NCBI GenBank assembly: GCA_947311845.1
Contig: CAMZMU010000063.1
Span: 121,813,964 to 121,877,963 of the forward strand
DNA length: 64,000 bases
DNA from: Poa pratensis
Lineage: Eukaryota; Streptophyta; Magnoliopsida; Poales; Poaceae
Reading direction: 5' to 3'
A model generated the notes under the pieces. The model searched no databases. It was not told where the DNA came from and saw only the letters and a list, made by a program, of their open reading frames with translations. Position 1 is the first letter of the stretch. Every line of letters begins with the position of its first letter. Of this stretch, positions 33,730 to 43,838 are shown piece by piece. Both the position numbers and the translations under genes were made by a program.

Positions 33730-36601
33730 TTAGGCCTTCTTCCTAGGGGTGAAGGCCGAGATATCCATGTCCATGATCCTGGCCTCCTCGGCGCGTAAGG
33801 CGAGATCAAGGTCCTTGGCCTTCAGGTCGACCTCCCTTGCTCTTACCTCGACCTCCTTGGCCCTAGCCTCGGCCTCCTTCGCCCTTGCCTCGCTTCCCGT
33901 GCTCTAGTCCGAGCTTTTTCCTCTTCTATATCGAGCATCTTCTTTTGCAATTCGAAGAAGAGCTTGGAAGATGCCTCTCTCTCTAGGTGTTCCTTTTCTC
34001 TCCTCTCCTCCTTCTTGTCATATGTCTTGTCCTTTTGGGATAGAAACCCGTTTAATGTCTCTTGCAACGCAAGGGTTGTTGCATCGCGTTTCAACTCGGC
34101 CTTCGAGTTGTTCTTCCCCCTTGGCCTCCCCTCCTTCTCCGTTGTGGCCTCTTCCTTATCAACTGGCTGTTCACCTTGCTTGAGGGAGGCGTAGATGTCT
34201 TTCCACTTCTGCTGGTCCTTGAGTGCCCGGTAGCAATGGGTCAAGTTGAAGGTCTTCTTATATTGAGCCTGGAAGGTTTCCAAAGCTTGCAACACCTGTG
34301 CATACAAGGTTATAGCAACCAAAATCATTGCAACCAAAATGCATAAGAAGGGAAGAGGAATTACCAATTCCTTCACTCCATAGCCACTTTGCGGCCGGGC
34401 TTCAACGTTTTCAACGGAGCCGCAAAACTTGCTCATCTCCCCTTGTATGTGGAGCTGTCGGGGGGCTACCCCCGGGTAGGGTCAAGGCTTGGCATAAGAA
34501 GAGTTTAAGAATATGCCGAGGTACGGAAAGGGCCGACCTGCTTGGGCCTGGGAGAATTCGAGCTTCATCTTGACCTGGAGAGTTTAAAGGCCGACCTATC
34601 TTGGCCCAGAGGGGTCCGAGGTATCCCGTTGGCCTGGGCCGAGGTTCACTGCCCGAGCTATGTTCAGCCGACCTAACTACCTCGGTGCTATGGTTTGTAT
34701 TGTGATAGCAGGAGAAGCTGTTGGAAGGAAGTAAGATCCGACCTGGTAAAGATCTTAAGCGCAAGACCCGAGGTACGGAGCCCGTCACATCCGTGCCGAG
34801 CTAACCGAGGTAAGAGGCTGTAGGTCGGGCAGGAGTCAATGCTCCTGTCACTTCATGCCTGGTACAAGAGCGCCTGACGCGGGAGCGTCTGTCACGGAGC
34901 CTGGCAGAGGCGTGCCCCGGGTTCGGCGGGGCTGCACGTCTCTGACCGCTGACCACGCGGGATCTGGGAAAAGGCTACGAGGTAGCTCTGCCAGGCCACG
35001 TCCTGTCTCGGTCAGAGGAGACATGCTAGTTCTGCCGTTAGGCAGCAGGAGATGGGCAGGCCACGTCTTGTCCCTGACAGAGGTACGGTGGTGACCGGTG
35101 CAGAGGCATGGCAACAGTGTTCAGCGAGGGGCACAACGGTAACTCGGCTGGCCTATATAGTGGGCTTCACCCCCCTCCTGCTTGAGGGACGGATCGATCG
35201 ATAAACAGAGGAGAAGAAAGATATAGAGAGAGAGAGAAAGGTACCTCGGAACCACCGGAGACACCTCGGATCTAGCTCTGAGTTCCTTCTTCCTCCCGTA
35301 TAGCTCCACCTTTTACCTCAAGTTCTCACCATTGTATCATCATACAGCTCGAGGAGCAGCTTGTACTTGTCACTTTGAGCTATATACTGAGTAGGGTAGT
35401 GCTGCAGTAGGGGTGTTACCTCCACAAGAGGGCCCCGAAGCAGGGTACATCGTGGTGTGCTTTGTGTTCTTGGTTTCTTGTTCTCTCGTTCGTGTTCTTG
35501 CGGTTTCTTGCGTGTTCTTGCTTGTGCACTTCTTGAGTGCATAAACCCTCCCCGGATTCCCCCAACGACCATTCGGCCCCATCTTAGCCATACCTATGGC
35601 ATCTGCCGTGATCCCACCACGACAGGAGCCACCTCTTGGAGATAGATGTCTCGGTCCGCAGCGTTTGAATGTTATGGGGCGGAAGGATTCTGCATTCATT
35701 GTAGTGCTTGGTGAACCGGCCCCAATATGCCGACCCTCTTTGCTCGGCCTCGAAAATTTGGTTGGTTCCAACCTCGATCCAGGACTCGCAAATGAGCACG
35801 TCTTCCTCAGACGTGAATGAGGCGCCCCTTTGGCTGATCTTCCTCTTCATGGCCAGGGATTGGGTGTCGAGCTCGTCTAGGAAAACCGGCTCAACATCGA
35901 TCTTGATCACATCGGGGCCGGTCGGCGGAACTTCATCTTCTCCAGCATTGTAGTCGTCGTTGGCGTACTGAGTGTTGTCCCTGACCATGTCCTGGAGGAC
36001 GTCCTCCCCGTCGTAGCCGTCCTCCTCCTCCTCATAGTACCTAGGGTCACCCGGCGACGGCCTGGGCAAATCGCCGAACAGGTTACGAGCGGCCTGGGCG
36101 GCGACCACTGCCGGGGCAGCTGCACGCGCTGCCGCAGTCTGCGCCGCGGGCGAGTGTGCGGCCAAAGGTGTAGCGGGCCCGTTGAGATCAAGGGTAGGTA
36201 CCTCGACCGCGGATTCGGCTGAGGTAGGGGAAACCCGCGACGGCATGGTTCCAGGGAGGTACCCGTACGTAGGCGGTGGTGCCTTCGCGGAAGATCTCGA
36301 CCTTGGCGGTCGGACCGCTGAGGCGTTGGAGCTGGCCGCCGCAGTCGCGACCCCGTCCGCGGCCGCGGTCGGGGTAATCCCAATCAGGAGGAGGGCAGCG
36401 GTGGCGGCCCTGGACACGAGGTCAGATTCGTTTGGCTCGTCCTGCTGCTCGGCGGCGGCCTTCTTAGCGGCGTCGAGTTGGTCTTGCTTCAACCTCTTCC
36501 TCCGGACGCCCCGCTTCTTGGTCTCTGCGGCCCTCTGCTCTGGCGTGAGTTCATTCTTTACTTTCTTTTTAGCTTGGGGCCGCGGCGGCAGCGTCGGCCA
36601 T
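33730..36601 (-). pseudogene. Myb/SANT-like protein of the Harbinger element, split by a solo LTR
   Basis: The ATG at 36601 (MADAAAAAP) goes out of frame after about ten codons. The main frame continues through a Pro/Ala-rich region, an acidic patch (YYEEEEDGYDGEDV) and the trihelix Myb/SANT domain, with SFTSEEDVLICESWIEVGT and RGSAYWGRFTKHYNE. The LTR at 34456-35624 cuts the coding sequence after TSISKRWL. On the other side the frame resumes with IQGEMSKFCGSVENVE. A probable 78-bp intron with GT-AG ends follows (about 34374-34297), then a basic coiled coil (FELQKKMLDIEEEKAR). After a further frame change it ends with MDMDISAFTPRKKA, stop at 33730. Grass databases often label such proteins GST-T3-like or NAM-associated. 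The DNA-binding role is inferred. Confidence 0.8.
34456..35624 (+). mobile_element. Solo LTR of the Tat family (1169 bp)
   Basis: Starts TGTCGGGGGGCTACCCCC and ends CCACCACGACA, flanked by the 5-bp TSD GGAGC (34451-34455 and 35625-35629). It aligns along its length with the LTRs at 4120 and 17659. It also has an extra stretch of about 75 bp near 34540-34610, made partly of a repeated GGCCGACCT..CTTGGCC segment, and more substitutions, so it is an older or different subfamily member. The LTR TATA box is kept at about 35154. Confidence 0.95.
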
Positions 36602-36853
36602 GGTTAGGGTTGGAGTGTGGACTGGGGTTTTGAGAGAGGAGAGACCGGTGTGAATTTTGCCGAGAGAGCGGACTGGAGGAGGACACAAAAGCGGTCCGCC
36701 GTGTGTCCGTGGCCGACGCATTCCTGGCCCACGGCGGACAGAAAAACGGACCGCGGTCCGTTTGCGTCGTCCCGTTGGGCCTTGTTTTTGGCTCCAGCGG
36801 ACAGGCACGGACACGCGCGGACTCGATGCATCGGCCCGTCGGAGTCATCCTTA

Positions 36854-37392
36854 GGACTTTGAGCCATGGCGTCCACCGCGGACTCCGTCATTCCCCGTAC
36901 TGGCATGCAGCCACTGAAAGGCCGCGCCGCGCTGTCCGGCACGCTCGCTCCGGGGAGGATAAAAAGGCAACGGCAGGCCGGGCGCGCGCAGGGTGCCAAG
37001 GCTTGCCATGCCAGGCCCTTGCCACCAGTCCGTACGCCGCGGAGACACTTGTGAGTTGCGACCCACCACGCCCCGTAGTGGCACTCGCCGCCGGCACATA
37101 GTGCAAGCGGCAAGTCCGGTGGCAAACATAAAACTTGGCTACAAGGACAGAGAGCCAACCAGATCGCCCTGAACCTGATGCACTCTGTGCGTTCTGTGGC
37201 ACGGAATTCTTCTGGGAAGTTTGGTACACAATGCTACCCCCCTACCGTATGCACAGGTTCGTGCCTGACACCCAGTCGAATGGTGGCCTACAGTCGACGA
37301 GGCGGCTGCTCGCCAGCTGAAAAAAAAAAATGTACAGCAGCGCCTACAAGAACATGAAGGAGAAAACACTGGCCCCGTGGCGCAAAAGAAAT
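36854..37392. other. GC-rich spacer between the Harbinger element and tRNA-Leu
   Basis: A 62-codon ORF (36866-37054) begins in a good context (GCCATGGCG) but matches nothing known. With the transposons removed, it joins DNA at 33181-33360, where a similar GC-rich ORF ends. This could be an old gene exon disrupted by the Harbinger insertion, but no family is recognisable. Confidence 0.35.
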
Positions 37393-37400
37393 TGACCAGA

Positions 37401-37433
<33 letters not shown>

Positions 37434-37473
37434 ACCTTAATCTGGCGCCTTAGACCAACTCGGCCATCTGATC
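37393..37473 (-). tRNA. tRNA-Leu (anticodon AAG)
   Basis: On the minus strand the acceptor arm GATCAGA pairs with TCTGGTC (one G-T wobble). The D-arm is GGCCGAGTTGGTCTAAGGC, the anticodon arm CCAGA-TTAAGGT-TCTGG gives anticodon AAG (reads CUU), a short variable arm follows, and the T-arm is GGGTTCAAATCCC. The box A and box B promoter elements are intact. No intron. The discriminator base is A. Confidence 0.95.
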
Positions 37474-38146
37474 GATTATGCATTTAGTGCACCTTAATCA
37501 GTCTTTGATATGGGCACACAAGCTCGCATAGCCAGCTACATCTTGTACATCTCGGTTCTTTTCTCCCCAGGAAACCCCACTTTTCCCGACCAGGTTAAGA
37601 CCTGGCTGTAAATAACTATAACAAAACGGACTCAACCAATGAAAAATGAAGATATAAGGTAGAGAATCCTCTACCTTTTCCTCTTCCAGAAAAATAAAAC
37701 AAATGCAGAGGACAGGCTGGGTTCAATTCTGTTGGAACTTGGAACACAGGATTCAGAACACACATCACGAAGTATCCAAGGGGTAAATCGAGTTTGCTTA
37801 ACTACACACATTGACATTGTTCATTGTTGCTATAACATAGATACTACTATACTGGGAAAATTAAAGCCTGACACAAGAGACGCTGCCCTTGGGTACTCTG
37901 GAAAAATATGTACAGCAGAGAGCAGGCAGCCAGACACCTGAGCGAGAAGGAGGCGGCACCATGTACAAAGGGAAGGGGGTAAAGCACCTCCTCCTCCCAG
38001 CCTTTTATTGAAACTCAGGGGGCTCGGCGAGCATACTCGTCAGGAAGAAAGGAAGGGTAGCGATTTGCGCAACCGAGGAAGTGTCGCTGACCGCCGCGCA
38101 CAGTAGAGTCTGACTTATGGGGTAGAGCGTGAAGAACCGTAGCGAA
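37474..38146. other. Spacer including the 3' end of the HDHD3 gene
   Basis: No ORF of interest. The part next to 38146 should be the 3' untranslated region of the minus-strand hydrolase gene. Nothing else is visible. Confidence 0.5.
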
Positions 38147-41101
38147 TCACATACAGTTGCCCATACCCACGCTAACTCCGATCCTCTCCGCGACCTGCAG
38201 TACGATGTGCTGATGTGAGCAAACACAACTTTTATGAAAATGGAGCTCAGATAAAAGGGATGTTGCCAATTTTCATCAGCGGAAAGAGACTAATGAAATT
38301 CTCTAAAAATAAAAAAGTTACCAAATTGCACCTAACTGAGAAATCTGTAATACTACACAACTGATCCTAATGTGCTGATGTGAGCAAACATAACTTTCTA
38401 AAAACTGGGGCTGGTACAAAAAGGAGTGTTTGCTAACTTTCAGCAAAAAAAGACTAAAAAGTTCTTCAAAGATTAAACAGTTATCAAGGTGCACCTAACA
38501 AGGGATCTGTGATATAACCCAACTGATCCTAGTGAACTGATCTTGGTGACAGAGTAGAGCTACCAGATCTTTACTTGCTGTGTACAATCCTAATTACAGC
38601 GACACCGAAATGCTACTCCTATATAATTCACACACAAAAAAAATGCTACTCCTATATATCATGTTTGCTACAAGGAGGATAATGGATTTGCAGTTTAGTG
38701 TTGAAGCAGACAAGAGATAGGCTTACCTCCTTGAAGGAGTGAACATCACTGCCCCAAAGCCAGGCATCACAGCCTGCGTCCCTAGCTCCCCATAAGTCGT
38801 TCCTACGGTCATCACCAATATGCACAGCCTCTTCAGGTTTCACGTCCAACAACTCACAGGCCTTCAAGAAGATTGTTGGATTTGGCTTTTCTGCTGCAAC
38901 CTGTTAGCAGAAAACAAGAGAACAGATTTTAACGGCAAAGATTGGTATGAAAACTGAAGGCCAAACTTAGATACAAAGGATGGTAGCCACAGATTCAGTC
39001 AGGGTTCAAACGGCAGACCAAGTTAAACCAGCTCATCTGAAATGGATACCCACCTCAGCAGATACAGCAACTGCATCGAACCAGTGATCACACTTCAGAG
39101 CCTGTAAAAGTGGCCGTAGACGTGTGTCAAAGTTGGATACAACAGCTGTTTTTACACCAGCCCTTCTCAATGCTTCAAAAACATATTTAGCATCAGGGTC
39201 AATGAGCTGCCAAGCCTAGCAAAGATAAAACATTTTGTAAGGTCCAACATACAATAAGACGGTTTCAAAACATATTGATTATACAGTTTATTTCACCTTT
39301 CCAGTTGTATAGTAATGATAAAGTTCCTCAAAGTATTGTAAATCTGAGCAGCCTGTAGAAGCACTGACTATGTGTTGCCAAAAGGGTCTTCCATCATCAA
39401 CATACCTGGAGATGTTCAGGAACATTAACACATGCAGCGGCAGATTTTAAATAGGGGTTAAAAATGTTCATATGAAATCTTCGATTGAAAGATGTGACTC
39501 CAGAATGTAAATAACAAATCTAGATGCCTAGAAGGCTGCAAGGCAAGCTCAAATTTTAGTTTCTGTGACACAACAACTCGAAGTTCCAAGGACGAACATT
39601 AATGCAAAGGCATGATACGCTACAAAAGAATTAAATGAGTGCAAAAGTACTACCTATCACCATCGTCCAAATATGTTAAGAAAAATTAGTTCCATATGAT
39701 TTCCAGTAAGATGTTTCTCCTGATTGTACAGCACAGTGACTAAACTCTATTTTCAAAATACTGCCAGAAACTTAAAAATCAACGTTCATCCATCCCACTT
39801 CTTAGTTAGCATCACCAAAAACAAGTAATACAATATTATTCCTGTCTGTGAAGACAATTTTCAAGGACCCAGTAGCAGACAAAATTTGGGACCATTCAAG
39901 TTCCTAGATCTCGATCTTTAAAAAACCAAAATTTTCTTGCAAATCTAAGTTTTCTTAGCTCTCTGTTTCACTTAGATTAATAGATGCAAATTTTCATTCT
40001 GGCCGCCCCGTGGGCATGCAACCGTGTATGTTCATTCAAGCCATGTAGAGGTAGGCAGGTCGCAAAAATCTTCTACCTATCAATGATATGATGTGCAAAT
40101 CTTTTGCGTATTCACGGAAAAAGACTAACTCTTTCCAGAATTTTTTTGTGCCTGCATGTTTATACTCTCAGTTTTCATGAGGCAGTATTTCATGCTGGTT
40201 GATTATAAAACCAACTTCCATTAAGTGAAGAGCCTCCTTCTGGAAAAAAAATGCCAATTTTCAATACAATTCTCCCTTGAAATAATCCAAGAGAAAACAT
40301 CACACAGAGCCATCTGACATATACGGAGTAGCAAATTTGCATGCAAACTCAAAGAGGAGCAAGAGGATGGTCAAAAGTTAAATGGGTCCGCATACCTAAG
40401 CCGTGATCCACCCCATGGTTGCGCATACGCCTGTCGGTACCTCCTCAAGATCTCATCCTCCGAGTACTTCACTCCATACTTTTCGCCGAGTGTTTTGTAC
40501 ACCTAGATAACATTCAGAACAAGTCACATCAGAACACATGAACATCCCATCATCATATGCACGGATTGATCCATCCCAACAAAAAAATTGAATAGCACTA
40601 ATAAATCTCCCCGTGTCCAAATAACCCAAATTTATGATCACACTCGATCGAACGGAATAGCCACAGATCAGATCGACCCAAATTACGCATTTCCTAAGCG
40701 CACACGCAACATACAAATGGAAACATGCAGGCCTCGGCCATCGACATCGATTTCACGGAACGGTCAACAAAATCGAACAGAAACGACAGAGGAACACGAA
40801 TTGGAGATGCGATATTTGGGGGCATGGAGCAGACCTTGGCCATGGGCTCGGTGGGGGCGAGGAGGGTGCCGGCGGCGTCGACGAGGATGGCCTTGTGCGT
40901 GATTTCGCCGTAGATGGCCCTCCGGTAGTCGTAGTACTCCCGCGCCCCCATCGGCTCCCACCTCGCGCCCCCGGCCACAACCGCCTCCGGGGCCTCCGCC
41001 GCCACCGCGGCCGTCCCGAGGCACCGCCGGCGCTCCTCGCCGCGGGCCGCGAGCGCCGGCTGGAGCCGGGACGCCGCCGAGCGCAGCCGCGCCACCGCCA
41101 T
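38147..41101 (-). CDS. HDHD3: HAD-superfamily hydrolase, HDHD3-like (288 aa, six exons)
   Basis: Exons (minus): 41101-40835, 40502-40396, 39405-39297, 39215-39054, 38900-38727 and 38194-38147. All have GT-AG borders and keep frame (867 nt). The N-terminus is Arg/Ala-rich and acid-poor up to about residue 30, suggesting a mitochondrial or plastid transit peptide. HAD motif I is ILVDAAGTLL (D75), motif II is VVSNFDT (S188), motif III includes K220 in AEKPNP, and motif IV is IGDDRRND (D245, D246). The second motif I aspartate, the general acid/base of HAD phosphatases, is replaced by Ala77. Other plant HDHD3-like proteins have a similar change from memory, so activity may differ from a classic phosphatase. 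Substrate unknown. ATG at 41101 is the first in frame. Confidence 0.92.
38206..38535. repeat. 165-bp tandem duplication in the last intron of the hydrolase gene
   Basis: ATGTGCTGATGTGAGCAAAC starts at 38206 and at 38371. Both copies continue through ..GTTA.CAA..TGCACCTAAC and ..CTGATCCTA. Identity is moderate, so it is not recent. Confidence 0.75.
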
Positions 41102-41631
41102 TGTCAACGAGGGGGAGAGCGCGTCAGGTGGTGGTGGGTCCCGGTGGCAGGCTCAGGTGGTGGCTCCGCCGTGCCGTCCCCAGCGTGCTCGTGTGTGTTG
41201 GTGCGTGTGTGGGTGTGATGCGGTGTGGCTGTGTGCGTGGGGAGCGGTTTATAGGCGGAGACGAGTGGCGGCCGGCCGGTGACGGGGTGGTGATGGCTGT
41301 TGCCGCGTGTGGCTGCTTTCAGTTCCTGCTTCCGTCAGGTTTCAGAGAGAGTTTCCTGTGACCATATGGTATATGTGGTGAGCAACCCAAACAAACAAAA
41401 AAAAAGAGAGAGTTTCCTGTGGGAATGTGTAATCGCGGTATGAATTAATAGAGAAAATGACTACTCACGAGCAGTTCGAATTTTATTTCTGAGTTTTTTC
41501 GATTGCTCAATACATTCCAAATTATAAAATATTTGGGATTTTTCAATGTGGTCTTTATACATAGTGAAATGAGTGAACGGATACACTGAAATGCGTCTAC
41601 ATACATGCAATTTAGAAAAAGTTAGAACATA
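41102..41631. other. Upstream region of the hydrolase gene
   Basis: GC-rich next to the gene (41102-41340), then AT-rich. TTTATAGG at 41248-41255 lies on the plus strand only. No minus-strand TATA box is clear. No coding sequence. Confidence 0.4.
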
Positions 41632-41811
41632 CTCCCTCTGTTCACTGTTATAAAATCTTTAGATATTTCAATTTGGACAAGATACGGATCGAATTAGTTG
41701 AATCCACATAATCAATGCGTCTAGATACATTTCGCAAAAAAAAAAAGCGTCTACATACCAGCAACTTTGAAAGCAAAAAACTAAAAGTCTAATAATAGTG
41801 AATGGAGGGAG
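41632..41811. mobile_element. Stowaway MITE (180 bp)
   Basis: Ends are CTCCCTCTGTTCACTGTTAT and, inverted, CTCCCTCCATTCACTATTAT, flanked by TA (41630-41631 and 41812-41813). Confidence 0.88.
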
Positions 41812-41920
41812 TACATTTAAGCTTTTGAATTAAATTTATCCCTACAACAATGCAAATTTAGTCACCGATGTGAAATGAAATAATACACAATTATACTCCC
41901 CCAGGAAAACATGTGTTGGT

Positions 41921-41980
41921 CTTGGATGGTATCGGGACCCCCCCCTCTTGGATGGTATCGGGACCCCCCCCCCCCCCAAA
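41921..41980. repeat. Duplicated 25-bp unit with long C runs
   Basis: CTTGGATGGTATCGGGACCC occurs twice, at 41921 and 41947, ending in C runs of 8 and about 14. Region 41814-42531 otherwise holds no gene, only scattered simple sequence. Confidence 0.75.
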
Positions 41981-42531
41981 CACACACACCCCATCTTCGA
42001 AGGTCGGCAACAGTCCAAAAGTTGTGGCAAGTCATACGATGTCGCCAGCCATGGAGCCACGCGTCATCGGCCATGGAGCCTCGCTACTTGCCACCAACCA
42101 CCGCGCCTAGCCACCACCCGACGCCGTTGAACCCTGTTCGGAGACCGCGCCACTGGTCATGGAAGCCCCTATAACCCTTCGGGTGTGGGAGTGGGGCTGT
42201 CACCACCGCGACAGAGGCCAGCCGGGTGGCGAGAAGATGGGTAGGGAGCCCCGAGCGATGGCTAGGGTTTTGCCCCGCTATCGCTCTCGGGGCAGACGGG
42301 TGGGCCTCAGTTTTTAATTGTACAACATATTTCTAGCAGTTGGGACTTCTCGCATGAGGTGAAACGGCAGGGTTTTTTTTCGGGGATGAAACAACTGTAT
42401 AACCCAAGTATGATCTTGGCTAGGACGACTCCAAAGTAGTTCTCATGGTGGCCATGTGTAGCTACCTCCGGGGTATGCCATAGTGGTTTCAGGCATAGCT
42501 ATGGTAGTGCGGCTATGGAAAAAACGGCGAT

Positions 42532-42663
42532 CGAGATGGCGGCTTGAGCGCCATTCCATATCCGGGATCCACCGTCGAGATGGTGGTTTGAACACCATTT
42601 TATATTTGGGGTCCACCATCCAGATGGTGGTTTGATCACCATTCTAGAATCCTGGATGAAACC
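42532..42663. repeat. Three tandem copies of a 44-bp unit
   Basis: Units start at 42532, 42576 and 42620 with C(G/C)AGATGG(C/T)GG. Each contains an internal palindrome of the form GGTGGTTTGAxCACC and a GG(A/G)TCCACC stretch. Spacing is exactly 44 bp although the copies have diverged. Confidence 0.85.
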
Positions 42664-42686
42664 CTTGATTTGGTCTTCACTGGTTG

Positions 42687-42855
42687 CAGTGGCGGAGCTA
42701 GAAATCATCATAGAGTGGTGCTGAGACAGGCTAGATGGTGCTGAGCTATTGTGGTATTCGTGCTTGTGAGCTAGATTTCACATAGTTTCTCTAGTGTGTT
42801 ACATTGATGGGCCGGTGCTACAGCACTGGTAGCACCAGGCGCAGCTCCGCCCCTG
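42687..42855. mobile_element. hAT MITE (169 bp)
   Basis: Ends CAGTGGCGGAGCTAG and, inverted, CAGGGGCGGAGCTGCGC are flanked by a perfect 8-bp TSD ACTGGTTG (42679-42686 and 42856-42863). No ORF. The terminal GGCGGAGCT equals that of the large hAT at 29754. Confidence 0.93.
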
Positions 42856-43371
42856 ACTGGTTGGATCCAACAAAAACGAATGTGTCTTTTATTTACTCGG
42901 TAAAGGCGTGTACTCAAATATGTTCTTGATCCTTTCACACCCTTTCAACGTAGGTATCACTACGGGAAACCGTCAAAACGCCGACGGCCAAATGTCGGGG
43001 CCGTCAGCGTACAGCACGGGCTTGGGCAGACGACGAACAGGCCGTCGGCGTACGAAGCGCCGTCGGCGTAGAATTACGTCCCCGACGGCTGCCGTCGGCG
43101 TTCTAAATCCCGTCGGCGTACAAAGGGCGGCATAACGCGAACCGTCCAGCGTCGTTGATACGCCGACGGTACTGCCGTCGGCGTACACGCGATCATAAAC
43201 ACCGACGGCTGCCGTCGGCGTTTAGTTGTTTTTTTATTTATTTTCGTATATAATATTCATTTCTTTATTTCTCTATATAATATTTAATGTAGTTGTAATT
43301 TATATATATATTGGACCTATAATTGCCCTCCCAATTTCACACCAAAGTCTACCCCAAATCGACACACGATT

Positions 43372-43452
43372 CCATCCGGAAGGGTTACAAATTTATAAAT
43401 ATGCAGGATTGTCCATCTTTGCATATTTATAACCGTAACACTTCCGGGTTGT
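43372..43452. repeat. Hairpin 1 in the CACTA element
   Basis: The left arm CCGGAAGGGTTAC..TTATAAATATGCA (43377-43406) pairs with the right arm TGCATATTTATAA..GTAACACTTCCGG (43421-43448) around a loop of about 14 bp, with a few mismatches. Confidence 0.75.
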
Positions 43453-43464
43453 CCTGTTGGACAG

Positions 43465-43677
43465 TCCGAGTACGTGTAGATCGGGTCGTGTTCCACGTTC
43501 TACCCCTTCCTGAGACGGAATTTCGGCAGCACCTCCCTGTTGTTCTTCGGATGCACACCCTCTCGGCTTGACAAGCTCGAGACGTGTATTCTGAAGAACA
43601 GCGGGGAGGTGCTGCCGAAATTCCGTCTCGGGTCGGGGTAGAACATGGGACACGACTCGATCTACACGTACTCGGGC
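43465..43677. repeat. Hairpin 2 in the CACTA element (arms ~90 bp)
   Basis: The left arm (43465-43552, starting TCCGAGTACGTGTAGATC) and the right arm (43587-43677, inverted start CCCGAGTACGTGTAGATC) are roughly 85-90% complementary. They share the uninterrupted stretch GAGACGGAATTTCGGCAGC and enclose a spacer of about 35 bp. The transcript would fold into a long near-perfect stem. Confidence 0.88.
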
Positions 43678-43838
43678 GGGATAGGCCCCTACCTATTAGA
43701 AGTGTATGTGAACCCTTGCATGTTGTAAAAGATAAAATTTGGCCGTAATAAAATGGTGACATTGCATGCAAGAAAATAAAAATATGATGCATTTAATTTC
43801 ATGTTATTATTATTTGGCTCACAGTAAAGCAGCAGAGG

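Larger units (their letters stand above)
33364..36850 (-). mobile_element. PIF/Harbinger-type element with Myb-like ORF
   Basis: Terminal inverted repeats GGATGACTCCAACGGGTCGA and, inverted, GGATGACTCCGACGGGCCGA are flanked by a 3-bp TSD TTA (33361-33363 and 36851-36853), diagnostic of PIF/Harbinger. Without the nested LTR the element is about 2.3 kb. It encodes a Myb/SANT-like protein on the minus strand but no DDE transposase, so it would depend on a partner in trans. Sub-terminal regions contain repeated GGACCG/CGGTCC and GTTTGCGTCG motifs. Confidence 0.88.

Noticed and set aside
36604..37158. Minus-strand 184-codon ORF as a gene
   Set aside because: It crosses the Harbinger terminal inverted repeat and TSD at 36850-36853, so it is a chance composite.
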